The notes beneath the pieces were generated by a model. It did not search any database. It had not been told where the DNA came from and worked only from the letters and a program-made list of their open reading frames with translations. The translations under genes were made by a program, and so were the position numbers. 54,113 nt of DNA. It comes from Prevotella sp. S7-1-8 (GTDB lineage: Bacteria > Bacteroidota > Bacteroidia > Bacteroidales > Bacteroidaceae). The DNA is taken from contig NZ_JRNC01000049.1 in the NCBI RefSeq assembly GCF_000758925.1, positions 1-54,113 on the forward strand, written 5' to 3'. Shown one piece after another: positions 1 to 11,012 of the stretch. Within the stretch, counting starts at the first letter, position 1. Every line of letters begins with the position of its first letter.

Positions 1-60
1 CCCTTGTATGCCTTGATAGCATATAACCATAGTTCAAATGGCATCCTCAATTATAAGCCA

Positions 61-107
61 AAAGCAGGTGGCAAACATCGTTTCGAAATGTTTGCCACCT
101 GCTTTTA
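61..107 (-). terminator. Terminator hairpin of the ATP synthase operon
   Basis: Two perfectly complementary 19-base arms (61-79 and 89-107) enclose a 9-base loop. The hairpin lies 20 bases beyond the stop codon of atpG and both outer edges are A/T runs, so it can work in either direction. The 60 bases to its left hold no recognisable gene. Confidence 0.85.
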
Positions 108-126
108 TAAAATAGATGATACAATG

Positions 127-1101
127 TCAGTTGTTAACAGAGCCACCCACAATATCAAGCAATTCATTGGTGATAGCCGTTTGACGGCTCTTATTAAACT
201 GCAAGCTGAGTTCCTCAAGCAATTGGTCAGCATTGTCAGTGGCAGTCTGCATGGCAACCATTCGGGCCGCATGCTCCGAAGCTACACTGTCAAGCAACGC
301 TGTATATACCATCAAATGCAACATTTGAGGTACAAGAAGAGACAAGACTGTCTCCATGTCTGGCTCCACAATAAAATCGTCGTTAAGCCCGATTACCGCA
401 TCTTGATTACGCTTAGTGGCAACCTTGTTTCTCTTACGCAGATATTCTTGAGCCTTAGCCGTGGCTATAGACGAACTGAGATCTCTGTCATTATCCGCGC
501 CAATAGCTTCCGTACTTAGGTCGATAGGCAAGAATGTCTTGCGTGTAAGAACTTGAGAACCAGCACTCTTAAAATGATGATATATCATCTCCACTTTGTC
601 GTACTCGTTGTTGGCGAACTTGTTCGATATTTCTTTGGCAATTCCGTTACATGCGTGAGCGTTAGGCTTGTCGGCGAGATCTGTAAAATCACCCGCAGAC
701 TTACAGCCCATCCTCGCTACCTTTTCAGCTATCTTACGGCCCAAAGGATAAATCGTGATATCGGTGATGCCCTGCGCTTTGTATTCCTCAACAACTTGCT
801 TCGTCATACGAATGACATTACTATTAAATGCGCCACACAACGAACTGTTCGATGAAAAGACTAACATCGCCACACGTTTTACCTCTGCACGTTCCTCCTC
901 GAAAATGGTTTGGGTACCTGGCATAGATGCCAAGAATGCCTTTAATATATGTTCCATTTGCTCGGAATAAGGCAACATATTATGAATTGCCATCTGCGCA
1001 TGGTGTAATTTGGACGAGGCTATCATCTTCATGGCACTCGTAATCTTACGAGTGCTCTGAACAGACATCTTGCGGGTTTTTAGCTCTTTTAACGAAGGCA
1101 T
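127..1101 (-). CDS. atpG: F1Fo ATP synthase gamma subunit
   Basis: Gamma is the rotating central stalk of F1; it couples proton flow through Fo to catalysis in the alpha3beta3 head. The protein (324 residues) opens with the family's N-terminal helix (MPSLKELKTRKMSVQSTRKI) and keeps the C-terminal helix with the near-invariant ARMVAMQTATDNA segment around residues 280-292, which together form the coiled-coil shaft. It is somewhat longer than the usual ~290 residues because of insertions in the middle Rossmann-like domain. It is the last gene of the operon, 14 bases after atpA, and is followed by a strong hairpin terminator. Family assignment is certain. Confidence 0.97.
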   Translation of the reverse strand: MPSLKELKTRKMSVQSTRKITSAMKMIASSKLHHAQMAIHNMLPYSEQMEHILKAFLASMPGTQTIFEEERAEVKRVAMLVFSSNSSLCGAFNSNVIRMTKQVVEEYKAQGITDITIYPLGRKIAEKVARMGCKSAGDFTDLADKPNAHACNGIAKEISNKFANNEYDKVEMIYHHFKSAGSQVLTRKTFLPIDLSTEAIGADNDRDLSSSIATAKAQEYLRKRNKVATKRNQDAVIGLNDDFIVEPDMETVLSLLVPQMLHLMVYTALLDSVASEHAARMVAMQTATDNADQLLEELSLQFNKSRQTAITNELLDIVGGSVNN

Positions 1102-1115
1102 AAGCTATTTTATTC

Positions 1116-2702
1116 TTATTTCTTGAATTGGCCTGTAATGTTTGCCATCACATCCTCTATGACTTTGACGCCCGACTCTTCTAATTTGCCTGCCGCCAAA
1201 CTATCAATTACATCCTGATGCTGTGAGCGCATCTGATCTAAAAATTGTTCTTGACATATACGAACCCGCTCCACTGGAACATCATACAAAAGTCCATGCA
1301 CGCCACAATAAAGAATAGCAATCTGTTCGCCCACTGGCATTGGGCTGTATTGGGCTTGTATGAGCAATTGATTGTTCTTTCGACCGCGGTCGATAGTCAT
1401 TGCCGTGACTGGATCCATGTCGCTCGCAAACTTAGAAAAAGATTCCAATTCCCGATATTGCGCCATGTCAATTTTCAAGGTTCCCGCCACTTTCTTCATA
1501 CTCTTAACTTGAGCCGAACCACCCACGCGAGATACTGAAATACCAACGTTGATGGCAGGACGAAAACCTTGATTGAAGAGGTTGGTCTCAAGATATATTT
1601 GGCCATCAGTAATGGAAATAACGTTTGTTGGGATGTATGCGGAAACATCGCCTGCTTGCGTCTCGATAATTGGCAATGCCGTGAGAGAGCCTCCACCACG
1701 TACATGTCCGCGCATACACTCTGGAAGGTCATTCATTTGCTCGGCCACCTCTTGCTGATCGTTTATACGAGCGGCGCGCTCCAACAAACGAGAATGAAGA
1801 TAGAAAACATCGCCGGGATAGGCCTCGCGACCCGAAGGACGACGAAGTATGAGCGAAACTTCACGATATGCGACAGCCTGTTTTGAAAGGTCGTCATACA
1901 CCACTAACGCATGATAGCCTCTGTCGCGAAAATACTCACCAATGGCGGCGCCCGCCAATGGCGCATAATATTGCATGGCGGCAGGGTCTGCGGCGGTGGC
2001 ACTTACAATGATGGTATAAGGAAGCGCACCGTGCTCTTTCAATGTTTGCACCAAAGTAGCCACCGTGCTGGCTTTTTGACCAATGGCTACATATATGCAA
2101 TACACGGGCTTGCCAGCTTCGTAATTGCCCTTTTGGTTGATTATTGTGTCAATCGCAACAGCGGTTTTGCCTGTTTGACGGTCGCCAATGATAAGCTCAC
2201 GCTGTCCGCGGCCAATAGGGATCATCGAGTCGACAGACTTCAATCCTGTTTGTAAAGGCTCTTTCACGGGTTGGCGATAGATCACACCTGGAGCCTTACG
2301 ATCCAATGGCATCTCAAAAGCCCCTGTCAAATCCAAATCGCCCTTGCCATCAATAGGCTCGCCAAGAGGATTGACAACGCGCCCCAAGAAACTATCATTA
2401 ACACGTATAGAAGAAATGCGATGGGTGCGTTTGACGGATTGCCCCTCCTTAATGCCCCTGGTAGGACCCAAGAGCACGCAGCCCACATTGTCTTCCTCAA
2501 GGTTCATGACAATAGCCATGGTGCCATTTTCAAACTCAAGCAATTCATTAGCCTCGCAGTTACGAAGACCATAAATGCGCACCACTCCGTCGCTAACGGT
2601 GAGTACAGTGCCAACCTCATCAAACTGCTCGTTGGCATTGATGCCCTCAAGTTGCCTCAGAAGAACCTCTGACACTTCGCTTGGTTTTATTTTATCTGAC
2701 AT
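1116..2702 (-). CDS. atpA: F1Fo ATP synthase alpha subunit
   Basis: Non-catalytic nucleotide-binding subunit of the F1 head. At 528 residues it has the normal family length. The N-terminal beta-barrel is followed by the Walker A loop GDRQTGKTA near residue 172, and the alpha-type signature [17 protein letters not shown] lies near residue 385. The order atpH-atpA-atpG and the short gaps (62 and 14 bases) place it in the ATP synthase transcript. Nothing in it departs from the family. Confidence 0.98.
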   Translation of the reverse strand: MSDKIKPSEVSEVLLRQLEGINANEQFDEVGTVLTVSDGVVRIYGLRNCEANELLEFENGTMAIVMNLEEDNVGCVLLGPTRGIKEGQSVKRTHRISSIRVNDSFLGRVVNPLGEPIDGKGDLDLTGAFEMPLDRKAPGVIYRQPVKEPLQTGLKSVDSMIPIGRGQRELIIGDRQTGKTAVAIDTIINQKGNYEAGKPVYCIYVAIGQKASTVATLVQTLKEHGALPYTIIVSATAADPAAMQYYAPLAGAAIGEYFRDRGYHALVVYDDLSKQAVAYREVSLILRRPSGREAYPGDVFYLHSRLLERAARINDQQEVAEQMNDLPECMRGHVRGGGSLTALPIIETQAGDVSAYIPTNVISITDGQIYLETNLFNQGFRPAINVGISVSRVGGSAQVKSMKKVAGTLKIDMAQYRELESFSKFASDMDPVTAMTIDRGRKNNQLLIQAQYSPMPVGEQIAILYCGVHGLLYDVPVERVRICQEQFLDQMRSQHQDVIDSLAAGKLEESGVKVIEDVMANITGQFKK

Positions 2703-2764
2703 TGTTTTGGTTTAAATTTTTAAAGCCGCACGCTTTGATCTAATCATGATTTGACGCGGCGATT

Positions 2765-3301
2765 TTATTTTTTCAATTGAACAAGGATGTTGTTGAGCTT
2801 TGATTTAACGCTCGCATCCATTCTGTAGGTGTCGTATTCCAAGATGAAACCGCCTATGATGTCAGGATCAATCTCGGTATTAAACTCTACAGTCCCATTT
2901 GTTTTGTGCTCTACCATCTGCTTCATCTTCGTCTCAATTTGATCAGATACAGCGACGGCGGTAATAAGTTTACCACGAGTAATGTTGTTTTCTCTGCGAT
3001 AGAGCGTGATATAAGACGCAGCCATGAGTTGAAGCATTTCTTCCCTTCCCTCTTTTAACACAAGGTGGAAAAAACGGCGAGTCTGTTCACAAATATTGCT
3101 GCCAGCGGCAATTTCAACAATATCTTGCTTTTTCTCTTTGCTCAACATTGGATTGTCTATGGTAAAACGCAACCGCGGCACTTGCAGGTAGCTGTTGTAG
3201 AGCACCTGCATTTCTTGGTACACCTCTGTATCCTGTTTCAATGCCATGGCACTCTTAAGGAGCGCGCGAGCGTATCTTACCGATATTACACCTAAATCCA
3301 T
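2765..3301 (-). CDS. atpH: F1Fo ATP synthase delta subunit
   Basis: Delta (OSCP-type) sits on top of F1 and ties it to the peripheral b stalk. The 178-residue protein has the family's N-terminal helical bundle (residues 1-105, starting MDLGVISVRYARALLKSA) and the C-terminal segment with a DPDIIGGFILEYDTYRMDASV motif-like stretch near residues 144-165, the most conserved part of the family. It begins three bases after the atpF stop codon, so translation of the two is probably coupled. Confidence 0.95.
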   Translation of the reverse strand: MDLGVISVRYARALLKSAMALKQDTEVYQEMQVLYNSYLQVPRLRFTIDNPMLSKEKKQDIVEIAAGSNICEQTRRFFHLVLKEGREEMLQLMAASYITLYRRENNITRGKLITAVAVSDQIETKMKQMVEHKTNGTVEFNTEIDPDIIGGFILEYDTYRMDASVKSKLNNILVQLKK

Positions 3302-3304
3302 AGA

Positions 3305-3820
3305 CTATTGTTTTATATCATTTCTCTCATAGGCAGAAACCTCTGCCAGCAGTTTGTCTATCAAATCCATCTGCTTGTTTTCGCCCGAAAGCCTCTCACG
3401 AACCACTTTCTCAGCTATCTTTACTGATAATTCGGCTATTTGTGAACGGACCTCGCGAATGGCTTGCTGCTTGGTCAACTCTATTTCCGCCTTGGCATCG
3501 TTGAGTAGACGCGCGCCATCCTCTTTCACTTGATCTTGAGCTTTCGCAACAATAGCATCACGAGTAGCAGTGGCCTCTTTTAATATCCGCAACTGCTTCT
3601 CGCGTGCCTCCTGCAGAATGGATTCGCCTTCTTTTTGTATATTGGCCAGCTTTTCATTGGCTTCATGAGCCTTTCGAAGACTGTCGTCAATGAAGTTCTT
3701 ACGGTCTCTCACCATATTGGTGATGGCAGGGAATCCCCATTTCCACAGAACGGCAAGCACTACAAAGAAGACTATCGTCATCCAAAATAGCAGACCTGTA
3801 CTTGGCATTAATAAATCCAT
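3305..3820 (-). CDS. atpF: F1Fo ATP synthase b subunit
   Basis: Peripheral stalk subunit that holds the F1 head still against the rotor. One N-terminal membrane helix (residues about 8-27) is followed by a long charged, alanine-rich helix to the C terminus, which gives the expected b-subunit coiled coil. Length (171) is normal. A single b gene is present; there is no second b' copy, so the stalk should be a homodimer. It lies between atpE and atpH in the operon. Confidence 0.96.
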   Translation of the reverse strand: MDLLMPSTGLLFWMTIVFFVVLAVLWKWGFPAITNMVRDRKNFIDDSLRKAHEANEKLANIQKEGESILQEAREKQLRILKEATATRDAIVAKAQDQVKEDGARLLNDAKAEIELTKQQAIREVRSQIAELSVKIAEKVVRERLSGENKQMDLIDKLLAEVSAYERNDIKQ

Positions 3821-3845
3821 ACGCAGCGTTTATATTGTTCAGCGA

Positions 3846-4091
3846 TTAAATGCAAAGGAACGCAACCACTACCGCAAACAACGCGACACCCTCTACCAAA
3901 GCTGCGGCAACAATCATATTGGTAAAAATCTTGTTCATCACCTCCGGTTGGCGAGCCATGGCGTCCATAGCCTGGCCACCAATACGACCAATACCAACAC
4001 CAGCGCCTACGGCAGCGATACCTGCGCCTAATCCAGCACCTAACTTTGCAATTCCATCCGCAGCGGCAGCCAATAATAATGTTGAAACCAT
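3846..4091 (-). CDS. atpE: F1Fo ATP synthase c subunit (rotor ring)
   Basis: Two-helix proteolipid of 81 residues. Helix 1 is glycine/alanine rich (GAGLGAGIAAVGAGVGIG), the polar loop carries RQPE at 47-50, and the ion-binding carboxylate is Glu67 in helix 2. The residue after Glu67 is Gly rather than the Ser/Thr of sodium-binding rings, so a proton ring is the likelier reading although Gln40 is present. It lies 25 bases upstream of atpF. Confidence 0.96.
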   Translation of the reverse strand: MVSTLLLAAAADGIAKLGAGLGAGIAAVGAGVGIGRIGGQAMDAMARQPEVMNKIFTNMIVAAALVEGVALFAVVVAFLCI

Positions 4092-4180
4092 AATTGTAAA
4101 TTTTTAATGTTATTATTAATTATTGTAGTTTTATCGATTCTATTTTGATTTTACGCCCATTATTTGACACTCCCATTCAT

Positions 4181-5245
4181 TCACTCTGATTTCGCTCTTG
4201 CAAGTCCGATAAATATAGAGCTTAACATGGTGAAGACCATGGCTTGAATAAAGCAAACCAATAACTCAAGACACATCATAAATATGCTCATGAGGATACT
4301 TAGAAAAGACATCCCATAGAACGTGGCTCCACCAATAGCGGCGACAACAAATATAATACATGTCAAAGATAAGGCTATTGCATGCCCAGCCATCATGTTT
4401 GCGAATAGACGGATCATCAACGCAAACGGTTTGGTAAAGATACCAACAAATTCTATGATAGAAATGAGTGGGAACACTTTCAGAGCCATTGGCACATTTG
4501 GCCAAAACATATCTTTCCAATAGTGTTTCGATCCACTAAATTGAGTTATGACGAACGTACAAAGCGCCAAGAAAAAAGTCACGGCAATATTACCCGTCAC
4601 ATTGCCTCCACCCGGTGGGAAAGGGATAATACCCATTAAATTGCATGTTAGGATAAAGAAAAAACACGTTAACAAGTAAGGTGAATACTTTTCATAGCCA
4701 TCCCCTATCCCCGGTTTTACTATGTTGTCCTCGACATAGGTCACCAGCATCTCTATAAAACCGGTGAAACCGCCCGGCGCGAGGTCGGTTGGCTTATGCT
4801 TGTGATACCAACGCGCAGGTATCAAAACGACACATAAAAGGATAATGGCATCTATGAGCATCACCGCTACGGTCTTGGAAATAGAAATGTCAAAGGGGCG
4901 GATCTCTTCTCCATTCCGCAACTCCATTATTTTACCAGCGTTGTCTCCTTGGGTGACAATGGCAAGGTTGTAAGGCCCTTTTTTATAGCCATTGGCATCT
5001 GCTTCCTCCGCGAATTCGCTTGTGCTAAAGACATGCCAACCAGTTGAACTTTTAACGATAACAGGCAGATGAATGACGATTGGTTTGCCACCGATATCAG
5101 TGATATGCCATTCGTAAGAGTCTTTGATGTGCCCTACCACAAGCTCTGAAGTGTTTAGTTTCCCCTCGTCCTTGCTTTCTGCGTTAACCGGAAGGAAAAG
5201 GGCGAGGCACATCAACGTGCAAACAATCAAATGAATGTATTTCAT
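4181..5245 (-). CDS. atpB: F1Fo ATP synthase a subunit
   Basis: Stationary membrane subunit that provides the proton half-channels against the c ring. The C-terminal ~210 residues carry the usual membrane helices, including the ALMIRLFANMMAGH motif with the essential arginine. The protein (354 residues) is over 80 residues longer than the E. coli subunit (271): it begins with a cleavable-looking signal peptide (residues 1-22, ending VNA) and a soluble domain of about 100 residues before the first true membrane helix. This extension is usual in Bacteroidota. The gene follows the small membrane gene at 5258 by 12 bases. Confidence 0.96.
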   Translation of the reverse strand: MKYIHLIVCTLMCLALFLPVNAESKDEGKLNTSELVVGHIKDSYEWHITDIGGKPIVIHLPVIVKSSTGWHVFSTSEFAEEADANGYKKGPYNLAIVTQGDNAGKIMELRNGEEIRPFDISISKTVAVMLIDAIILLCVVLIPARWYHKHKPTDLAPGGFTGFIEMLVTYVEDNIVKPGIGDGYEKYSPYLLTCFFFILTCNLMGIIPFPPGGGNVTGNIAVTFFLALCTFVITQFSGSKHYWKDMFWPNVPMALKVFPLISIIEFVGIFTKPFALMIRLFANMMAGHAIALSLTCIIFVVAAIGGATFYGMSFLSILMSIFMMCLELLVCFIQAMVFTMLSSIFIGLARAKSE

Positions 5246-5257
5246 TTAGATATATTA

Positions 5258-5542
5258 TTAATGTTTTATTTTCAGCGAAACACCCATCATCACGATATAC
5301 ATGAGTATTACCATTAAGGCAAAAACTCGAGACTCAGCGGCGCTTTTCGATATAAACAGTATGTATATTCCTACAAATGCCAGTATTGAGACAATCCTTG
5401 CAACCGCCAAAATCATATAAAATTGGGGCAAGTTTGCCGGGCAATGTTTCTTGACATAATTATAACCCACAATCCATATCGCACCAATTGCCGTAAACAA
5501 CAAAGTGCATATTATTAGGGTTAGTGAGGATACCATATACAT
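5258..5542 (-). CDS. Small membrane protein of the ATP synthase operon (AtpI-like position)
   Basis: A 94-residue, strongly hydrophobic protein with about three to four predicted membrane helices (roughly residues 5-27, 42-64 and 70-90). It lies directly before atpB, the place where AtpI/subunit I-like proteins are found in F-type operons and where Bacteroidota carry a poorly conserved membrane protein. A role in assembly of the c ring or in ion supply is inferred only from that position. Sequence alone does not show AtpI motifs that I would trust. Confidence 0.75.
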   Translation of the reverse strand: MYMVSSLTLIICTLLFTAIGAIWIVGYNYVKKHCPANLPQFYMILAVARIVSILAFVGIYILFISKSAAESRVFALMVILMYIVMMGVSLKIKH

Positions 5543-5807
5543 TTTTACATCAAATCACCCCGTGACATCTAAGCATTTTTTCATCTCGCTCATACTTTTG
5601 TACATGCTTAAAGTGTTTATGATAAAACAAATTGACTTTTGAATAGGCAAAAATGGTATCTATAAATATCCCCTGTCCCATTGGTTTTATAAGATGCCCT
5701 CAACGTTGTTTTTGGGCAAGTATATACCTTTTTATAAATTAATAAACGTTTTCGCCTAAATTATCAATCATCAACCTATGTCATATTCACGAATCTTTTC
5801 AAGCTTA

Positions 5808-6047
5808 TCATACCTCTACGCACAGGTTTACCTCATTTTGTTTAACCTCGACGAAGCCACCTTCAACGTTAAATTGCTTTGCCTCCCGAGAAGTGGCATA
5901 TTCCACTTTACCTTCAACAAGCGCGGAAATAATGGCGGCGTGATTATCAAGTATCTGAAACCTACCCTGCATTCCAGGCACTGTCACGCTTTTCACATCA
6001 CCATCAAATATCACTTTTTCCGGAGATACAATTCTTAATTTTAGCAT
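5808..6047 (-). CDS. atpC: F1Fo ATP synthase epsilon subunit, short form
   Basis: The 79-residue protein corresponds to the N-terminal beta-sandwich of epsilon (LRIVSPEKVIFDGDVKSVTVP, then GRFQILDNHAAIISAL), the part that binds gamma and the c ring. The C-terminal two-helix domain found in the ~135-residue E. coli and Bacillus proteins, which inhibits ATP hydrolysis, is absent; the stop follows the last beta strand. The frame and start are clear, and short epsilons are known in Bacteroidota, so this is not taken as a truncated gene. It lies 30 bases after atpD, and 265 bases separate it from the next operon gene. Confidence 0.93.
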   Translation of the reverse strand: MLKLRIVSPEKVIFDGDVKSVTVPGMQGRFQILDNHAAIISALVEGKVEYATSREAKQFNVEGGFVEVKQNEVNLCVEV

Positions 6048-6077
6048 AATCGAATATGGTTTGATTGGCCAAAAAAA

Positions 6078-7607
<1,530 letters not shown>

Positions 7608-7675
7608 CTATTGTTTATTATTAGTTATTTATAGATTCGATTATTTGATTAAAGTATATTTCAGATTTCTGACTA

Positions 7676-7705
7676 CAAAAATACATTTTAAATATTACAA
7701 GCCAA
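7676..7705 (-). promoter_or_regulatory. Promoter of the ATP synthase operon
   Basis: Read on the minus strand, TATTTTTG (7676-7683) matches the Bacteroidota -7 consensus TAnnTTTG, and a TTG at 7703-7705 stands 19 bases upstream, the right distance for the -33 element. Transcription would start near 7670, giving a leader of about 65 bases before atpD. Confidence 0.65.
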
Positions 7706-7733
7706 GAGGTTTTAACATACTTTAATCCTCCTG

Positions 7734-8711
7734 CTATATACTAAGCTCGTCCAACACTTTAATTAGTTTCCTGTCAAATGGTTTATCCGAGCGGATGGCC
7801 TCCGAAAGCGGAACGTAAACCACCTCGTTGTTTCGTATGCCGACCATGACATTTCGCTGCCCTTGCATAATAGCCTCTATCGCTCCAGCCCCTGTTCTGC
7901 TGGCAAGTATTCTGTCATGGGCAGAGGGGCGGCCTCCACGCTGCAAGTGTCCCAATATCGAAACTCGCACATCATAACCCGGGAACTCTTTCTTCACGCG
8001 GTCAGCGTAATAAATCGCGCCACATTTAGGACTTTCCGAGACAATAACTATGCAACTCCTTTTTGATTTACGAATACCTCGCTCCATAAATTGTGCCAAT
8101 TGGTCCACGTCGGTAGAATCTTCCGGAATAATGGCTGCCTCCGCTCCACTAGCAATGGCGGCGTTCTGAGCGAGGAACCCAGCGTCACGTCCCATCACCT
8201 CAACAAAGAATATCCGCTCATGACTTTGAGCGGTGTCGCGAATGCGATCCACACATTCCACAATAGTATTCAGTGTGGTATCATATCCAATTGTAGTATC
8301 TGTGCCATATAGGTCATTGTCAATTGTACCGGGTAGTCCAATGCAACAAATATCATATTGGCACGCAAACTTCATAGCTCCCGTGAGAGAACCGTTGCCA
8401 CCAACGATCACCAACGCGTCGATTTCTTCACGTTGCAAAGTGTCAAAAGCTTTGGCCCTGCCTTCTTCCGTGACAAAATCCTTAGAGCGCGCACTTTTCA
8501 AGATTGTGCCACCCTGCATGATGATACCCGAAACATTTTCTGTTGTAAACGGCTTTATTTCGCCATTTATTAGCCCATCGTATCCACGATATATACCTTT
8601 TATTTGATAACCATTGCATATACCTGCACGTGTCACGGCGCGTATAGCCGCATTCATGCCGGGAGCGTCACCTCCCGAGGTGAGAATACCTATTGTTTTA
8701 ATTTTTGCCAT
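7734..8711 (-). CDS. pfkA: ATP-dependent 6-phosphofructokinase
   Basis: Phosphorylates fructose 6-phosphate to fructose 1,6-bisphosphate in glycolysis. The 325-residue protein has the family features of Pfk[20 protein letters not shown] at the N terminus (nucleotide binding), a GGNGSLTGA loop, the catalytic [16 protein letters not shown] segment, and MGRDAGFLA. The GGNGS loop carries Asn where most ATP-dependent PfkA have Asp (GGDGS); Gly at this position marks pyrophosphate-dependent enzymes, so the phosphoryl donor is likely but not certainly ATP. Length is normal. It is upstream of the ATP synthase operon on the same strand, with the operon promoter in between. Confidence 0.95.
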   Translation of the reverse strand: MAKIKTIGILTSGGDAPGMNAAIRAVTRAGICNGYQIKGIYRGYDGLINGEIKPFTTENVSGIIMQGGTILKSARSKDFVTEEGRAKAFDTLQREEIDALVIVGGNGSLTGAMKFACQYDICCIGLPGTIDNDLYGTDTTIGYDTTLNTIVECVDRIRDTAQSHERIFFVEVMGRDAGFLAQNAAIASGAEAAIIPEDSTDVDQLAQFMERGIRKSKRSCIVIVSESPKCGAIYYADRVKKEFPGYDVRVSILGHLQRGGRPSAHDRILASRTGAGAIEAIMQGQRNVMVGIRNNEVVYVPLSEAIRSDKPFDRKLIKVLDELSI

Positions 8712-8804
8712 GTTATTATATGTTCTATTCTTGATACTTATATTTATATTTATGTTAAAGAAGAGTTTTGTTGTTCTGACTGCACGATTTTCAACAACGA
8801 AATT

Positions 8805-9552
8805 TTATACATGAGGCAACAGCAAGACAGCCGTACCTGCCAACAGTTCCTCTCCCGGCTTTCCACCCAATATTTCCAAAGTGCCAACTATCTCGCATCT
8901 TCTCCATTCTCATCAAGACAAGTCCAACGACAGAGCCTACCGTATACAGATTACGTCCTACCGACGCCGTAAAAGCCACCATCTTCAAATATGCCATGTT
9001 TAATTCTGGCAAGGATTGCAACGCGAAATAGCTTGCGGCCGTGACAATATCATCATGCGCCGCGCTTACTATTCCATCGCCCAAACCAATCAGCATGCTC
9101 GAAATGCCATTTGTTTGCCCCCCAAGGCCCAGATCTATCGCCATGCCTGTTTCTTTCACGACACCTATACGCCATGGCATTTTTTCCCCGCCGCGGGGTT
9201 TTAACAATTGCGCGATGAAGTCGAGACTCCCATTGTTCTCTAAAATTTTCACTGTTGTCATTGTGGCAAGCAAAAACGACACTATCTCACAAGCCCGACC
9301 TACGTATTTCGGAAAAAGATTATTGGCTACATACATTTTCACCAATCTGCCATCCGTCACCCTCCCATTCAGGCAATTGGCATGCTCAGACGCATGTTGG
9401 CGTGTCAAAAAATCCGCTCCATAGCCAATGCACAGCGCCCATGCCACCGCGCAAACAAAAATGGCGACAGCCGCTTTGTTCACCTTGGTGATGTTTTCTG
9501 TGTCAATAAGTAGATACACCAAAAGCAATATACATACAATAACAAGAGTCAT
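8805..9552 (-). pseudogene. nhaD: Decayed NhaD-type Na+/H+ antiporter gene
   Basis: The first ~100 residues match the start of Bacteroidota NhaD (a short membrane helix, then NKAAVAIFVCAVAW, later VGRACEIVSFLLATMTTVKI). The reading frame then jumps, near 9200, to the family's C-terminal part (GLGDGIVSAAHDDIV, then YTVGSVVGLVLMRMEKM, where intact proteins have LIIGSAAG and MGMEKI). About 150 residues of the usual ~430 are missing, including the helices with the conserved DNLTT segment needed for ion exchange. The last stretch fits the family only after a +1 shift near 8895 (giving LLAGTAVLLLPHV and a stop at 8805). ATG 9552 matches the family start; the longer frame begins with TTG inside a -7 box. 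Confidence 0.8.
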
Positions 9553-9585
9553 CAAACTTATTCTTTTTGTGTTACCTATGCATCG

Positions 9586-9593
9586 CAAAGTTA
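9586..9593 (-). promoter_or_regulatory. -7 promoter element of the nhaD remnant
   Basis: On the minus strand the sequence reads TAACTTTG, a full match to TAnnTTTG. It lies about 34 bases before the ATG at 9552, so the remnant may still be transcribed. A convincing -33 element was not picked out. Confidence 0.45.
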
Positions 9594-9913
9594 GTAAAAT
9601 ATCTAAGAAACAACAAGCAAACTTGCCTATTTTTATTTCCGTTTATACATATTTATGGTATAATATGATTAGACGCAACAAGAAAATTATTTAACAAGGA
9701 GCGACAAATATCGTCTGGCCAACACTTTCGTGCGACTACCATCATCTGTTCATCAAGAAAGAATTACAATGAGGACAAATTATAATTAGACATTCTTTCC
9801 ACCCACAACGCGCCTCGCCCCCAATGCCCCGCCAACTTCCATGTTAGCATCCAGCGCATTTATGACATGCCTATTATTTCTTTGTTTCTCATGAGCATCT
9901 TATCAAGCGTTTT
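9594..9913. other. Intergenic region without a gene
   Basis: About 320 bases between the nhaD remnant and the 3' end of the AraC-type regulator. No open frame with family resemblance, no RNA gene and no strong hairpin was seen. Confidence 0.6.
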
Positions 9914-10816
9914 TTATTCTTTTTGCCTAAATTGCAAAGGCGTATACCCAAGATTGTCTTTGACATATTTTCCAAAGAAGCTCGAATTGGAGAAGCCAGT
10001 CTTGTTACTCACCTCTTTCACGCTCAAAGACGTGTTTCGAAGATAGTAGGCAATGTCCGCGAGTGTATATTCCTGTATCCATTCCTTAGCCGTTTTGTGA
10101 GAGTTTTTTTTGCAAATCATCGTAAGATACTTAGACGATATGCATAATTGCGAGGCGTAATATTCCACCGGTTGATGTTTTATCTCGGCCGTTTGAAGCA
10201 GCTGCAAAAAGCGATTGAACAACGACACATTCTGCTTGAAAGTTTCAACGTGTTCTCCTGTCTGTTTTTTTAACAGTCCACATAGGCCAATGAGCGAAGC
10301 GCTTAAAAGTTCTTTCATCATTTCCTTGCGGAAAGAAGAATTGTATTCCTCATCATCTTGACGCAGACACATGCCTATTAGATCATATACTTTGTGGTAG
10401 ATGTCTATCTCCTTTTGGTTCAAATCGATTATTTTCATCTTCTGAACATAAGCAAAATCATTCCACACATTGATATATTGCCTAAGATAAACTTGCAAAG
10501 CGCGATTGGTAATGCACAATGCCACATATTCAAAATCAGGCGTAACCATCATCTCGTCAAGCACCGTCTCAGGCGGACAGATACACACTTGGTTGGCGCG
10601 CACCTCAAGGGGCGCACCGTTGATGACCGTCTGAAGACGTCCGTGCGTACATATAGCTATAATGTTCATATTGGGGCGAATGGCACCCCGCTTGCTTAGC
10701 AGCTTGACATTGTCTATTATAATAAGGTCATCGTCCAAGTAGTCTGGCTGTGCCAACGCAACGTTTTTCCCAATTGAAAACAATCTGTTTGTTTCAGACT
10801 TTATTTGTTCATTCAT
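9914..10816 (-). CDS. AraC-family transcriptional regulator
   Basis: The C-terminal ~100 residues form the double helix-turn-helix of AraC/XylS proteins: first helix pair around VEYYASQLCISSKYLTMICK, second around SVKEVSNKTGFSNSSFFGKY, ending with the usual GYTPLQFRQ. The N-terminal ~190 residues look like a cupin-type sensing domain (VICTHGRLQTVINGAPLEV-like stretch near residue 50). The longest frame starts at 10864, but a perfect -7 box (10842-10849) lies inside it, so transcription would begin near 10835 and the ATG at 10816 (MNEQIKSE) is the better start. It is divergent from the RND efflux operon, which makes it the likely local regulator; that link is inference. Confidence 0.88.
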   Translation of the reverse strand: MNEQIKSETNRLFSIGKNVALAQPDYLDDDLIIIDNVKLLSKRGAIRPNMNIIAICTHGRLQTVINGAPLEVRANQVCICPPETVLDEMMVTPDFEYVALCITNRALQVYLRQYINVWNDFAYVQKMKIIDLNQKEIDIYHKVYDLIGMCLRQDDEEYNSSFRKEMMKELLSASLIGLCGLLKKQTGEHVETFKQNVSLFNRFLQLLQTAEIKHQPVEYYASQLCISSKYLTMICKKNSHKTAKEWIQEYTLADIAYYLRNTSLSVKEVSNKTGFSNSSFFGKYVKDNLGYTPLQFRQKE

Positions 10817-10841
10817 AATATCATATTTCATATCTTTTGCA

Positions 10842-10849
10842 CAAAAGTA
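10842..10849 (-). promoter_or_regulatory. -7 promoter element of the AraC-type regulator
   Basis: TACTTTTG on the minus strand fits TAnnTTTG. Its place decides the start codon of the regulator: a transcript beginning about 7 bases downstream excludes the ATG at 10864 and leaves 10816 (leader near 20 bases) or a nearly leaderless 10831. Confidence 0.55.
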
Positions 10850-11012
10850 GGCAATTTGTTCCAAAAAAAATGTATTATTTTGGAAACATAATGTGTGTTT
10901 TCGGATTATATTCGTTTATTTGGCAGTATATTTCCCTTTTTAAACATCGAAAACTAACATTTTAAGATTAATTTTACACTCAAAAATAAAAAAGAAGAAC
11001 AAAAAATAGATT

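Noticed and set aside
4..519. 171-codon plus-strand open frame at the left edge
   Set aside because: Runs through the atp terminator and antisense to atpG; it is a shadow of the real gene.
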